DNA of 43,362 nucleotides from JASFWK01 sp050049355 (GCA_050049355.1 JASFWK010000008.1:1-43362); one strand, 5' to 3'. Shown: positions 23,133 to 32,400, counted from the first letter of the stretch. The notes: generated by a model from the sequence alone, not told the origin. Numbers and translations are program-made.

Positions 23133-25925
23133 CTAGACCACGACGTTCACCAATCGCCCCGGCACGTAGATGATCTTCTGGATCTCTTCGCCCTTCACGT
23201 ACCGCTGGACGTTTTCATCGGCGAGGGCTGCCTCCCGTGCTGCCTCCTCGGTGATATCGGCCGACGCGGACAAGCGCGCCCGCACCTTCCCGTTGACCTG
23301 CACCACCAGCGTGATCACCTCCTCCGCCGCTAGCTCGGGGTCGAACTCCGGCCAGGACTGTTGGTGAACGCTGTAGGGTCGACCGGTTCGCACCCACAGC
23401 TCCTCGGCGATGTGGGGACAGCAGGGGGCCAGCATCAACAGCAGCGCCTCTATCCCCTCCTCCCACGCCTCCGTCCCGTAGACTGGGGTCGGCTTCGCTT
23501 TCCGCAGAGCGTTGGTCAGCTCCATCAGCCTGGCGATGGTCGTATTGAAGGCAAAGCCCTCCAGATCATCCCTGACGCGCTGGATCGTCTTATGGGTCCA
23601 ACGGCGCAGCTCGGCAGTTTCCTCGTCGGAAGGGGCCCCTTCCGCCTCGCCTGGCACCAGCACTAGATCCCAGATCCTGTTCAGCCAACGATAAACTCCC
23701 TGGATACCTTGCGGATCCCACGGCCCGCCCTGCTCCCAGCGCCAGCCGAACATCAGGTAACCCCTTACTGTGTCGGCTCCGTACCGTTCCACCAGGTCAT
23801 CGGGGGCGACGACGTTGCCCCGGCTCTTGGACATTGCTTCGCCATCCTCGCCCAGTATCATTCCCTGGTTGCGCAGCTGCTCCATCGGCTCATCGAAGTC
23901 CACCAGGCCCATATCCCGCATAGTCTTGGTGAAGAAGCGAGTGTAGATCAGGTGCATGGTGGCATGCTCGATGCCTCCAGTGTACACGTCAACCGGCAGC
24001 CAGTACTCACCTTCTTCGGGATCGAAGGGGATGGAGTCGGCTTGAGCCGGCTCGCCCTCCCTGTAGTACGGACTCAGGTAAGCATAATGGTACCACGAGG
24101 AGCACACAAAGGTATCCATAGTGTCAGTCTCGCGAGCAGCAGGACCGCCGCATTCGGGACAAGTGGTGTGCAGGAATCCTTCGTGGTGCTTCAGCGGACT
24201 CTCGCCAGTGGGCAGGAACTCGGCATCCTCTGGCAGCAGCACCGGCAGGTCCTCGTAGGGTACCGCGACCATGCCACACTTGTCGCAATAGACAATGGGA
24301 ATGGGCGCACCCCAGTACCGCTGACGGCTGACCAGCCAGTCTCGCAGTCGGTAGTTGATGGCGAACTCACCGATCCCCTGCTCATCCAGCCATTCCGTCA
24401 CCTTCTGCACAGCCACATCCCCCGGTGTGTCGGTGAACGGCCCCGAGTTGATCATCGTGTCATACTCGGCGTGGAACAGCACATCGCGGTAGAACTCAAC
24501 CCCCCAAAGTATCTCCATGACCGTACGCTTGTCACGCAGCTCCGGCTCTAGCTCCCTGCAGCGAGTGAGGATCTTCTCCCCGGCCTCCACACCGTCGAAG
24601 GGGATGCTCCCACCTTCAAACGCGAAGGCCCAGCGAGCTCCGACCACCTCGGTCCAGGAGCCGGGTTGGAGATATGCCTCAACCAGCTCGATGTAGCGAT
24701 CCACTTCAGCCTTGTCCATTGTGACGCACAGAGCACCATCGCGCTCCTCGAAGGAAATGCCCGCCTCAGCCAGCGCCTCAGCCAAGCCGTCCTTCATCGC
24801 ATCCTCAGCCACACAGGATTTGGCGACGCCGTCAGGTCGGTCAATGACCGGGATGATGGGCAAACCGAACTTGAGCGCGAACTCAAAGTCCCGCTCGTCG
24901 TGGGCTGGGACAGCCATGATCGCTCCGGTGCCGTAGGTCATCATCACATAGTCAGCGATCCAGATGGGGATGCGCTGTTCATTGACCGGGTTGATGGCAT
25001 AGGCGCCGATGAAGACACCGGTCTTCTCCTTCTCGGTGGAAAGACGCTCGATCTCGCTCTGACGGGCGGCCTGCAACTTGTACGCCTCCACTTCCTCTCG
25101 AAACTCTGGCGCGGTCAGTCTATCCACCAGCGGATGCTCTGGGGCCAACACCATGAACGTGGCGCCCCAGAGAGTATCCGGGCGGGTGGTGAAGACCTCT
25201 ATCGGATCCTCTTCCTCAGTCAGGAACGTCACATTTGCGCCAACGCTCTTGCCGACCCAGTTGGTCTGCATAGTGACCACGCGCTCGGGCCAGTCGATTT
25301 CGGAGAAGTCAAGCAGCTCCTCAGCGTAGTCGGTGATGCGCCAGAACCACTGCTCCAGCTCCTTCTTGATCACTGGCGTGTCGCACCGCTCGCAGTGACG
25401 ATCCTCGCCCCAGACCTGTTCCCGGGCCAGGGTAGTATTGCATTGGGGACAAAAATCCACTGCAGCCTCCTTGCGGTAAGCCAGGCCCATATCGTATAGT
25501 TTGAGGAAGAACCACTGGCTCCAGCGATAGTAGCCACGCAGGCAGGAGATGGCCTCGCGCTCCCAATCGAACATGGTCCCCATGGATTTCAACTGCCGCC
25601 GCATGTTCTCGATATTGGACATCGTCCACTCGTAGGGGTGGATGCCGCGCTGGATGGCAGCGTTCTCGGCCGGCAGACCGAAGGCGTCGAAGCCCATAGG
25701 GAAGAGGACGTTGTAGCCTTGCATGCGCATGTAGCGGGCGCGGACGTCGCTGGGCGTGATGGCGTACCAGTGACCAATGTGCAAGTCGCCGCTGGGGTAT
25801 GGGAGCATGGTCAGAGCGTAGTGCTTGGGCTTACTGGGGTCAACTACGGAGCGGTACAATTCATCATCCGCCCATCGCTCTTGCCATTTAGGTTCGATCT
25901 CTTGGGGCACGTATTCCTCTGTCAT
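23133..25925 (-). CDS. leuS: Leucyl-tRNA synthetase
   Basis: 930 residues, bacterial type. It charges tRNA-Leu with leucine. The class I signature is PYPSGDLHIGHWY and the KMSKS loop is AMSKSRGN. The editing domain is inserted between them (for example TTRPDTLWGATF and YGTGAIMAVPAHDERD). Zinc-type CxxC pairs (CPQCNTT, CERCDT, CDKCG, CPECGG) are present. A C-terminal domain ends with LVVQVNGKVRARL. ATG 25925 has AAGGAGAGG upstream. It follows the MBL-fold gene after 28 bases and both lie under a leucine T-box, so its synthesis should rise when uncharged tRNA-Leu accumulates. Confidence 0.98.
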   Translation of the reverse strand: MTEEYVPQEIEPKWQERWADDELYRSVVDPSKPKHYALTMLPYPSGDLHIGHWYAITPSDVRARYMRMQGYNVLFPMGFDAFGLPAENAAIQRGIHPYEWTMSNIENMRRQLKSMGTMFDWEREAISCLRGYYRWSQWFFLKLYDMGLAYRKEAAVDFCPQCNTTLAREQVWGEDRHCERCDTPVIKKELEQWFWRITDYAEELLDFSEIDWPERVVTMQTNWVGKSVGANVTFLTEEEDPIEVFTTRPDTLWGATFMVLAPEHPLVDRLTAPEFREEVEAYKLQAARQSEIERLSTEKEKTGVFIGAYAINPVNEQRIPIWIADYVMMTYGTGAIMAVPAHDERDFEFALKFGLPIIPVIDRPDGVAKSCVAEDAMKDGLAEALAEAGISFEERDGALCVTMDKAEVDRYIELVEAYLQPGSWTEVVGARWAFAFEGGSIPFDGVEAGEKILTRCRELEPELRDKRTVMEILWGVEFYRDVLFHAEYDTMINSGPFTDTPGDVAVQKVTEWLDEQGIGEFAINYRLRDWLVSRQRYWGAPIPIVYCDKCGMVAVPYEDLPVLLPEDAEFLPTGESPLKHHEGFLHTTCPECGGPAARETDTMDTFVCSSWYHYAYLSPYYREGEPAQADSIPFDPEEGEYWLPVDVYTGGIEHATMHLIYTRFFTKTMRDMGLVDFDEPMEQLRNQGMILGEDGEAMSKSRGNVVAPDDLVERYGADTVRGYLMFGWRWEQGGPWDPQGIQGVYRWLNRIWDLVLVPGEAEGAPSDEETAELRRWTHKTIQRVRDDLEGFAFNTTIARLMELTNALRKAKPTPVYGTEAWEEGIEALLLMLAPCCPHIAEELWVRTGRPYSVHQQSWPEFDPELAAEEVITLVVQVNGKVRARLSASADITEEAAREAALADENVQRYVKGEEIQKIIYVPGRLVNVVV

Positions 25926-25953
25926 CTTCTTCTCCTCTCCTTCTGACCTTCTA

Positions 25954-26859
25954 TCATCCCCCTGTTCCTCGCTGCCACTGCAGCCGATTCCGCTCTATCA
26001 CGGCCTCGACCTTCCCGGCCCGCTCCAGCGAGGAAAGGGCGGCCAGGACCGTTGTTCGGGTGAGGAAGTAAGCGGTCGGCGTCGTCAAGCGAAGCTCGAG
26101 TTGATCGGCTATGTCCCGGACCAAGGCAGATGTCTCTGTTGGTTCCTCCAACGCAGCGAAGATCCACGCCCGCACCTCCTTCAGCCGCCCCCCGTTGGCG
26201 GCACAGATTTGGGTAATCTCCTCACCGGCCGCGTAGGCCGGGCCGTGGCCCGGGGCGAAGTGCGTGTAGGGCAGATCCGACAATCGCTCAAGTGCCTCCA
26301 GCGCCGCGTCGAGGTCAACACAGAACGTCACCTTGTGCTTCTCGAGCGTCTCCACCGGGAAGAGCGCATCGGCGCAGAAGAGTACCTCCCCCACCCCTAC
26401 GCCGATCTGGTTGGGAGCGTGGCCCGCCAGCGGCACCACCTCCACCCGGAACGGTCCGATCTCCAACGGGCCTGTTTCCACAACGTGGTCGACATGGCAA
26501 GGTTGAGCCAGAGTGAACTTGTGGCGCAAGTCTCCGATAGGAGCCGCGCCGCTGAAAAGGTAGAGCGGCTCGATGATTGGGTTCTCCATCATCGCCGCCT
26601 CCAACGCCGGGGCGTAGAGCGACACATCTGTGCGGCGCTGGAGGAAGTAAGCACCGCCGAAATGATCGGCATGGGCATGGGTGACGACCACCGCCTCCAA
26701 GGCCACGCCCAACGTCTGGGCGACGCGCAGCGCCCTACCGCCGGCGTCACTGTCCAGCCCCGTGTCTATCAGCAGCCCCCTCCCATCCCGCACGACCAGC
26801 CCCATGTTGGAGCCGCTCTGCAGATGGAAGATACCGGGGGACAACTCGACCTGTTCCAT
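25954..26859 (-). CDS. Metallo-beta-lactamase-fold hydrolase in the leuS operon
   Basis: 301 residues from ATG 26859, 27 bases after the T-run of the T-box terminator. The MBL metal motif is THAHADHFGGA, with further ligand segments in PLAGHAPNQIG, FCADALFP and FAPGHGPAY. The C-terminal 75 residues look like a winged helix, as in LACTB2/glyoxalase-II-like proteins. Family members hydrolyse thioesters, phosphodiesters or other esters; the substrate is not evident. Its place between the leucine T-box and leuS is notable and implies induction on leucine starvation. A role in removing a leucyl or related ester is only a guess. Confidence 0.88.
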   Translation of the reverse strand: MEQVELSPGIFHLQSGSNMGLVVRDGRGLLIDTGLDSDAGGRALRVAQTLGVALEAVVVTHAHADHFGGAYFLQRRTDVSLYAPALEAAMMENPIIEPLYLFSGAAPIGDLRHKFTLAQPCHVDHVVETGPLEIGPFRVEVVPLAGHAPNQIGVGVGEVLFCADALFPVETLEKHKVTFCVDLDAALEALERLSDLPYTHFAPGHGPAYAAGEEITQICAANGGRLKEVRAWIFAALEEPTETSALVRDIADQLELRLTTPTAYFLTRTTVLAALSSLERAGKVEAVIERNRLQWQRGTGG

Positions 26860-26882
26860 CGCCTCTTCTCCCGACCTACCCA

Positions 26883-27180
26883 ATAGAAAACCCCCTCGCC
26901 TCAGGGACGAAGGGGCATACTCCGTGGTACCACCCTGATTGAAGGCTCTCCTCAATACATGAGGTGCCTCCCACTCACAGCCCGATAACGGTGGGCACCC
27001 GTCGCCGACTACTCCTCACTGCCAACTTCGCCGACGCAGCTCACAGGCGAGTTCAGCCTTATGCGGCGCTCTCTCATCGCACCGGTCGTCGGGCTTCCAC
27101 CTGGTCTTTCCCGACTCGCTGGGAGAGATGGCCTACTACTCCTCTTCGCAGCCTTTGACAACTATTCGGTTAATGCTTAT
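26883..27180 (-). ncRNA. T-box riboswitch, leucine-specific, with terminator
   Basis: On the minus strand the conserved T-box AGGGTGGTACCACGG lies at 26936-26922. It is followed by an imperfect GC-rich terminator stem (26915-26891) and TTTT (26890-26887). Upstream, a long structured leader carries the stem I features: AGTA elements near 27140 and a GAA-CTC segment in the specifier loop position, with CTC at 27051-27049 reading as a leucine codon. GACGG...CCGTTATC (27005-26985) matches the linker helices of T-boxes. Uncharged tRNA-Leu should stabilise the antiterminator and allow transcription of the MBL gene and leuS. Confidence 0.92.
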
Positions 27181-27183
27181 CCA

Positions 27184-27211
27184 ATTCTACCGCATATTGG
27201 GCCGATGTCAA
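27184..27211 (-). promoter_or_regulatory. Promoter of the T-box leuS operon
   Basis: Minus-strand TTGACA (27211-27206, perfect), a 16-base spacer and TAGAAT (27189-27184). The leader starts just downstream, consistent with the T-box extent. Confidence 0.85.
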
Positions 27212-27306
27212 GGACCAATTTCCCGTGGGATGCGGCCAAACAGAAACAAACGGCGCTAACCGTCAATCAACGGTTGTGCCGAGGGCCGTTCCTCGCTGTT
27301 GCTCTC

Positions 27307-28596
27307 TCACAGTTCAACGAAGTAAGCTTCGCACGCCCGATCGATGAGATCTCGGCTCAGCTTCGGCGCCACGTTAAGATAGCGGGCGATGTCGCGCAAC
27401 TGATCCACAATATCCCGTGGATGGCAGGCTCGCAGAGACCGGCGCGGCCTAACGTAGTACTCCTGCAAGAGGTAGCGCAGACCCTGCTCGTCGTAGGCCA
27501 CCTCACGCTCGGCACAGACCCGACGGAAGATCTCCCGATACTCCTCAAAGGACGGGTCACCGATCTCAATCTTGTGACGAATGCGGCGCAGGAACGCCTC
27601 GTCCACCAAGTCCTTAGGGGCCAAGTTGGTGGCAAAGACGATCAAGACGTCAAAGGGTACTTCGATCTTGCGGCCTGTGTGGAGCGTCAGATAGTCGATC
27701 CGCTTCTCCAGCGGCACGATCCAGCGGTTAAGCAGATCACGAGGGCGGACCTGCTGGCGACCGAAGTCGTCGATCAGAAGCATGCCTCCGTTGGCCTTCA
27801 TCTGGAAAGGAGCCTCGTAGTACTTGTTCGCCTCGTCGTAGACCAAGTCCAATGTCTCAAGCGTGAGTTCCCCCCCCGTGACAATCACTGGCCGCCGAAC
27901 GAGGACCCAACGGGGATCCACCGCTCGCTCGTTGTCCACCCGATCTGCCCGTAGATGGTTGACGCTATCGAAGACCTTGATGACCTGCCCATCCACCTCC
28001 ACGGCGTAGGGTACATACATGGCATTGCCCAACATCATCTTGCCAATCGCTTCTGCGATGGTGGTCTTGCCGTCGCCCGGGGGGCCAAAGAGGAAGATTG
28101 ACCTACCGGAGTTGACAGCCGGCCCCAACTGGGTGAAAGTGTCCTCATCAATAACCAGATGAGCGAGAGCCTGACGCATCGTCCGCTGATGGACCACCAC
28201 CTGTCCCAAAGGCTGCCCGCCTATCCCCTCGCTGTAGGCCTCCAGGGTTACGGGGGCTGGCCCAGCATATTGACTTCGGTCCAGCGCCTCGCGTGCCATC
28301 AGCCGCCCCTTGTCAGAGATGGCGTACTGGTAGGCCGCCTCGGCGAATCCCCCGGCCCCCTTTACCTCGCACAGTTTCTCACGCTTGAGGAACTCCAGCA
28401 CCTGATCCACCACTCCAGCGTACGGGAGCTTCATCCGCTCCACCAGTTCGTAGCCAGAGAGATACCCCTCGAAGTACATCACCTTGAGCGCAAGATCTGT
28501 CAGAAAACCCAAGCTCAGCCCCGTCTCATCGACGGAACTGGGCTCGCGGGGGATAAACCCGGACGAGGCAAGGCTACCATTCTGCGATTGTGCCAT
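27307..28596 (-). CDS. AAA ATPase with N-terminal winged-helix domain
   Basis: About 429 residues. ATG 28596 or the GTG one codon earlier (GGAGG six bases before it). The first 120 residues look like a winged helix (LKVMYFEGYLSGYELVERM, VLEFLKREKLCEV). The AAA core has Walker A FLFGPPGDGKTT and Walker B GGMLLIDDFGRQ, sensor-like VFATNL and an arginine-finger candidate in AFLRRIRHKIE. The C-terminal lid is present. This kind of protein is widespread in Chloroflexota and related bacteria, sometimes near pilus or secretion genes, but its role is not established. It stands alone here. The DNA-binding-like head suggests a regulatory or remodelling ATPase. Confidence 0.82.
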   Translation of the reverse strand: MAQSQNGSLASSGFIPREPSSVDETGLSLGFLTDLALKVMYFEGYLSGYELVERMKLPYAGVVDQVLEFLKREKLCEVKGAGGFAEAAYQYAISDKGRLMAREALDRSQYAGPAPVTLEAYSEGIGGQPLGQVVVHQRTMRQALAHLVIDEDTFTQLGPAVNSGRSIFLFGPPGDGKTTIAEAIGKMMLGNAMYVPYAVEVDGQVIKVFDSVNHLRADRVDNERAVDPRWVLVRRPVIVTGGELTLETLDLVYDEANKYYEAPFQMKANGGMLLIDDFGRQQVRPRDLLNRWIVPLEKRIDYLTLHTGRKIEVPFDVLIVFATNLAPKDLVDEAFLRRIRHKIEIGDPSFEEYREIFRRVCAEREVAYDEQGLRYLLQEYYVRPRRSLRACHPRDIVDQLRDIARYLNVAPKLSRDLIDRACEAYFVEL

Positions 28597-28821
28597 CACT
28601 GCGATCCTCCCTACTTGTCAGTCGATCAGTACTCTGGACACTACCACCGGACCGCTCCTTCAGACGCCTGGCTCTTGATCACAAATCCGCAAGCGAATCC
28701 CACGGATCCCTCCTCCGAAGGACCGGTGAGACTCGTGCCATTCGTATTCCGAAGGTGCTAGGTGTCGACGAGAGTGATAGATAGAGAGTCGACTACTCGA
28801 ATTGTGAAAAGGCGTCGAACG

Positions 28822-29982
28822 TTACGCCGCTGAGTCGCCCAATACCTCGCCCACACGGGCGATCTCGTGCTCAGTATTGTAACCGTGGGGGCTGACGCGG
28901 ATGTATTCCTCCCGCAATGAGACCACCACCCCCGCCTCCTGCAGCCGAGCGTGAACGGCAGATGGGTCATCCGACACAGCGAAGGAGACAATGGCCGAAC
29001 GCCGGGCCGGATCTCGACTGCTGGCTATTCGGTACCCTCGCTGTACGAGGTCGGCGATCAGCTGATCGGTCAGATGCAGGGTCTGCTGATGGATAGACTC
29101 CACGCCAACCTCCAGCAGTAACTCCGCTGCCGCCAGCAGCCCCGTCATCCCCACAAGGTTCGGCCCGCCCATGTGGAACCTCTGGGCATCCGGCAAGAAG
29201 GTCAGGTCGTAGTCTCGCCAATCTTCCCACCCAACCACACTGACACATCCGGCCATCGGCGGCACCACTCGCTCCAACAGGCCCTGCCGACAGTAGAGAA
29301 AACCCGTTCCCACTGGTCCCATCAGCCACTTGGGCGCACCACAAGAGAGGAAGTCAACATAACAGGACCCGACGTCCAGTGGCGCCGCCCCTACCGATTG
29401 GATGGCGTCTACGACGAAGTAAGTGCCTCGCTCTCGGCACCACTTCCCGATGGCCTCCAGGTCGGTGCGGTAGCCGGTTAAGAACTCCACGGAGCTAACT
29501 GCCACCACGCGTGTCCGCTCGTCCGCGTGGGCGCGCAACGCCTCCAACGTCAGCCCACCACCGTCGTGGGGGATGCAACGTGCCTCGATATCCCGCTGCC
29601 GCCCCAGAAGCATCCAGGGGTAGACATTGGAGGGAAACTCCATATCGCAGAAGACGACGTTGTCCCCGGGTCTCAAGGGCAGCGACTGAGCGGCAATGTT
29701 GAGGCCATGGCTCGTATTCTGGACGAAGGCGATCTCCTCGGCGGCAGCTCCGATAAGACGAGCAATCGCCTGGCGTAGGCGCACGGGAATGTCCTCTAGC
29801 TCCTCCCTATGACCGAAGGTAATCCCCCGGCGCTCCGTGTACTCGGCCATCGCCTCCCGGACCCGCCTGGGCAGTGGCGAGACCGCCGCGTGGTCCAGGT
29901 AGGTACAAGAGGTAACAGCTGACTCCATCTCTGCCCGCAGGCGGGCCAGAGCACGGGTTGAAGGGTTTGCCTCCTCTGCCAT
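28822..29982 (-). CDS. Class V aminotransferase (cysteine desulfurase/epimerase-like)
   Basis: 386 residues. ATG 29982 with AAGGAG upstream. It is a fold-type I pyridoxal-phosphate enzyme: the cofactor Lys lies in GAPKWLMGPVGTGF, the phosphate-binding region in VQNTSHGLNIAAQ and the aspartate in FVVDAIQSVGAAPLDV. The first segment SCTYLDHAAVSPLP is typical of isopenicillin-N-epimerase-like and SufS-like groups. The active-site Cys loop needed for desulfurase activity is not obvious, so desulfurase function is uncertain; an epimerase, lyase or amino-acid transaminase role is equally possible. It diverges from the MBL hydrolase gene at 30251. Confidence 0.88.
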   Translation of the reverse strand: MAEEANPSTRALARLRAEMESAVTSCTYLDHAAVSPLPRRVREAMAEYTERRGITFGHREELEDIPVRLRQAIARLIGAAAEEIAFVQNTSHGLNIAAQSLPLRPGDNVVFCDMEFPSNVYPWMLLGRQRDIEARCIPHDGGGLTLEALRAHADERTRVVAVSSVEFLTGYRTDLEAIGKWCRERGTYFVVDAIQSVGAAPLDVGSCYVDFLSCGAPKWLMGPVGTGFLYCRQGLLERVVPPMAGCVSVVGWEDWRDYDLTFLPDAQRFHMGGPNLVGMTGLLAAAELLLEVGVESIHQQTLHLTDQLIADLVQRGYRIASSRDPARRSAIVSFAVSDDPSAVHARLQEAGVVVSLREEYIRVSPHGYNTEHEIARVGEVLGDSAA

Positions 29983-30159
29983 GGGATCTCCTTCCGAACA
30001 GAGCTATTATACTACGACTGATGACACCGACAAGCCGTCGAGATTGCTGAAGGAGTTGGACTTTCCTTCTTCCTATGACACGATACGGACTTCAGCTTTC
30101 ACTCGGCGGCGTCGCCTTCGGCTCGCCCCAAGCCGAGACCCCCTCTCAGGCATTCCAGC

Positions 30160-30188
30160 TTGCATCGAGTATCGACGGATGTTATACT
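30160..30188 (+). promoter_or_regulatory. Promoter of the UlaG-like MBL gene
   Basis: TTGCAT (30160-30165), a 17-base spacer and TATACT (30183-30188), ending 62 bases before the start codon. Confidence 0.7.
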
Positions 30189-30250
30189 TCCCCCGTTCCG
30201 CCGAGCGAGTCGAGCCGTTTCGGCAGAAGAGAGCAAGAACGGAGGGACAT

Positions 30251-30892
30251 ATGGACGCGGAGGAACTGGTTAGCAAACTGCACTGGCTGGGCCACGATAG
30301 CTTCCGGCTGGACGGACCGCCGGTGATCTACTTCGACCCCTGGAAGCTGCGCGGTCAGCCGCCTCTGGCCGACCTGGTGCTAGTAAGCCACGAGCACTTC
30401 GACCATTGCTCCCCAGACGACGTTAACAGAATCAGGGGGGAGAATACTGTCCTCATAGCAAGCGCCAATGCGGCCACCGAGCTACCTGGCGCACAAGCAG
30501 TCCGCCCTGGCGACCGGGTAGCCATCGCAGGGGTCGAGGTGGAGGCCGTGCCGGCCTATAACATCAACAAGTTCCGCTCCCCTGGTGTTCCCTATCACCC
30601 CAAGGAGGCCGAGCACGTCGGGTACGTGGTCACGGTGGAGGGAACAAAGCTGTACTTCGCCGGGGACACCGACCACATCCCGACGATGGCAGAGATCGAC
30701 TGCGACGTGGCACTGCTGCCGGTGAGCGGCATCTACGTGATGACCGCTGAGGAGGCACGGGAGGCGGCCGGCGATCTCCAGCCACAGATCGCGGTGCCAA
30801 TGCACTATGGGGCTGACATCGGCACCCCTGAGGACGGCCAGCGCTTCGCCGATCTATACGGCGGGCGGGTAGCCCTCTTGGAGCAGGAGTAG
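30251..30892 (+). CDS. MBL-fold metal-dependent hydrolase, UlaG-like
   Basis: 213 residues. ATG 30251 with GGAGGG upstream; a longer in-frame extension has no start signal and covers the promoter. The metal motif SHEHFDHCS, the aspartate in YFAGDTDHIP and the late His in PMHYGAD are those of the UlaG/L-ascorbate-6-phosphate lactonase-like branch. The short size and opening LHWLGHDSFRL are typical of this widespread group of putative Zn hydrolases. The physiological substrate is unknown. The gene is single, followed by a hairpin shared with the convergent tRNA gene. Confidence 0.9.
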   Translation: MDAEELVSKLHWLGHDSFRLDGPPVIYFDPWKLRGQPPLADLVLVSHEHFDHCSPDDVNRIRGENTVLIASANAATELPGAQAVRPGDRVAIAGVEVEAVPAYNINKFRSPGVPYHPKEAEHVGYVVTVEGTKLYFAGDTDHIPTMAEIDCDVALLPVSGIYVMTAEEAREAAGDLQPQIAVPMHYGADIGTPEDGQRFADLYGGRVALLEQE

Positions 30893-30918
30893 ACCCGCCT
30901 GCAGGTCAAAGCAAAAGC

Positions 30919-30941
30919 GCCCAGGTCTAATAGACCTGGGC
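30919..30941. terminator. Bidirectional terminator between MBL gene and tRNA-Leu
   Basis: A perfect 10-bp stem (30919-30928 with 30932-30941, loop AAT). On the minus strand it follows the tRNA end by six bases and is followed by GCTTTTGC. On the plus strand it lies 26 bases beyond the MBL stop. Confidence 0.85.
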
Positions 30942-30947
30942 AAAGAT

Positions 30948-31030
30948 GCCGAAGGTGGGAGTCGAACCCACACGGCCATTTGGCCACTGCGTCCTGAACA
31001 CAGCGCGTCTGCCTATTCCGCCACTTCGGC
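30948..31030 (-). tRNA. tRNA-Leu (anticodon CAG)
   Basis: 83 bases. The 7-bp acceptor stem GCCGAAG/CTTCGGC closes perfectly. The anticodon loop TTCAGGA gives anticodon CAG, reading CUG codons. A long variable arm (GTGGCCAAATGGCCGT) marks a class II tRNA and the T-arm carries GGTTCGACTCC. No CCA is encoded, so the CCA-adding enzyme encoded at 33738 would finish it. The T-box above leuS reads a CUC specifier, so it senses a different leucine isoacceptor (GAG). Confidence 0.97.
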
Positions 31031-31054
31031 CCGCGCTCCCTTAGAGCAGTAGTA

Positions 31055-31083
31055 ATTCTACTCGCAAACGGCACCATTGTCAA
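31055..31083 (-). promoter_or_regulatory. Promoter of tRNA-Leu
   Basis: Minus-strand TTGACA (31083-31078, perfect), a 17-base spacer and TAGAAT (31060-31055), about 25 bases upstream of the mature tRNA end. Confidence 0.88.
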
Positions 31084-31231
31084 GGTCACGTCGGGTGGGG
31101 GCCCCACCTGCCTGACCGCGCCACACAAGGCATTATATAGTCCGCATTATCGAGGCTGAACGCCATATCCTACGACGCTTAGTGCGATTGAATGATCCTT
31201 CACTTGAAGGGACACATAAAGGGGGTAAACG

Positions 31232-32251
31232 ATGGGAAAAGAGACTCTGATCAATACACTCAAGAACGACAGCGAATGGGAGGCCCGACGGGACGCAGCC
31301 GAGGAGCTGCGCGAGTTCGATGATGAGGATGTTGTCGATGCGCTTGTCGTCGCTATGCAGGAGGATGAGAAATGGGTTGTCCGATTCAAATCGGCAGATT
31401 CGTTGGGCGAGATCGGTGTTCCCGACGCCGTCGACCCGCTCATTGAGGCCTTGCAGGATCCACATAGTACGGTGGTTAGTCATGTGGCTGAGGCCTTGGG
31501 GCAGATCGGCGATCAACGCGCTCTCGACCCCCTGCTATCCACTCTAACGTGGGACCAGAGGGACTTCAGTCCCTGTCGTTCCGCTGGTGAGGCGCTCGCA
31601 GAGCTCGGCGAAGAGGCCGTCAGGCCGGTCATCCGCTGTCTCAAAGACGATGATCGGCGCTCTGGCGCCCTGGTCGCTCTGGAGGCTATGGGAGACGCCC
31701 GAGCGACCCAGCCGCTAGTTGTTGTGTTGACCGATCGATCGGTTCCGCTTTTCGACAGGGTTACGGCAGCGGAGGCTCTCGGAGCCACGAGCGACCCTGA
31801 AGCCATCGAGCATCTGAAGGCTGGGCTGTTGGAGGCGGATAACCCGAAGCTGGTTAATGCCATCACGCAAGCTCTGCAAGACCTGGGATCTGATCCCGAG
31901 GCGCTGAGCGGCATGAAGGAGGAAGCAGAGACAAGGGCAACTGTGCAGCTGCTTAGGAACCTCCGCAAAGTTAAGATCGGCATGCGCGAGGAAGAGCTCA
32001 CCAGCTTGATCGGAGGGCCGGCATTTTCCATGAAAGCGTCAGGTCCTCTCGGGAAGCGCGCACCAGCCTACTTGCAGAAGCGAGAGAACTGGGAGTATCG
32101 CACGCAGTTCGGAAGCTTCCAGATTGTTATGGAGGACGGTAGGGTGGTCAAGATGGGATCGGTCCGTCACGTCATCGGCGAGATTGAGAAAGAGATCCCC
32201 GAGGAGCTTCCACTTGAGAAGGAAAGTGCCTGGTGGCAGTTCTGGAAGTAG
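31232..32251 (+). CDS. HEAT-repeat protein with BamE/SmpA-like C-terminal domain
   Basis: 339 residues. ATG 31232 with AAGGGGG upstream. Residues 1-225 consist of about six helical HEAT/PBS-lyase-type repeats (for example ARRDAAEELREFDDEDVVDAL, VVRFKSADSLGEIG and VSHVAEALGQIGDQRALDPL), a scaffold for protein contacts. After a short linker, residues 243-310 (VKIGMREEELTSLIGGPAF, then WEYRTQFGSFQIVMEDGRVVKMG) resemble the BamE/SmpA fold. No signal peptide is seen, so the protein should be cytoplasmic, where a BamE-like fold is unexpected. The partner is unknown. Confidence 0.85.
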   Translation: MGKETLINTLKNDSEWEARRDAAEELREFDDEDVVDALVVAMQEDEKWVVRFKSADSLGEIGVPDAVDPLIEALQDPHSTVVSHVAEALGQIGDQRALDPLLSTLTWDQRDFSPCRSAGEALAELGEEAVRPVIRCLKDDDRRSGALVALEAMGDARATQPLVVVLTDRSVPLFDRVTAAEALGATSDPEAIEHLKAGLLEADNPKLVNAITQALQDLGSDPEALSGMKEEAETRATVQLLRNLRKVKIGMREEELTSLIGGPAFSMKASGPLGKRAPAYLQKRENWEYRTQFGSFQIVMEDGRVVKMGSVRHVIGEIEKEIPEELPLEKESAWWQFWK

Positions 32252-32400
32252 TGGTCAGGGGGCGGCGGTGTCGCCGGGTTGGAGTTCCACTCTTGCGGCA
32301 GCCTTGTCGGCGGAAAAGGGCCGGTGAATATCCATAAGTTGGAGAGGACTTGAAAGCTCCCTTCTCCTGAAGTCTGCTTGGGTTGAGGAAACAGCGTGCG

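Noticed and set aside
26860..26955. N-terminal extension of the MBL protein
   Set aside because: This stretch is the T-box antiterminator/terminator sequence; translation should begin after it at 26859.
29981..30250. N-terminal extension of the UlaG-like MBL protein
   Set aside because: The extension covers a good promoter (30160-30188), and the ATG at 30251 has a strong GGAGGG and the normal family N-terminus.
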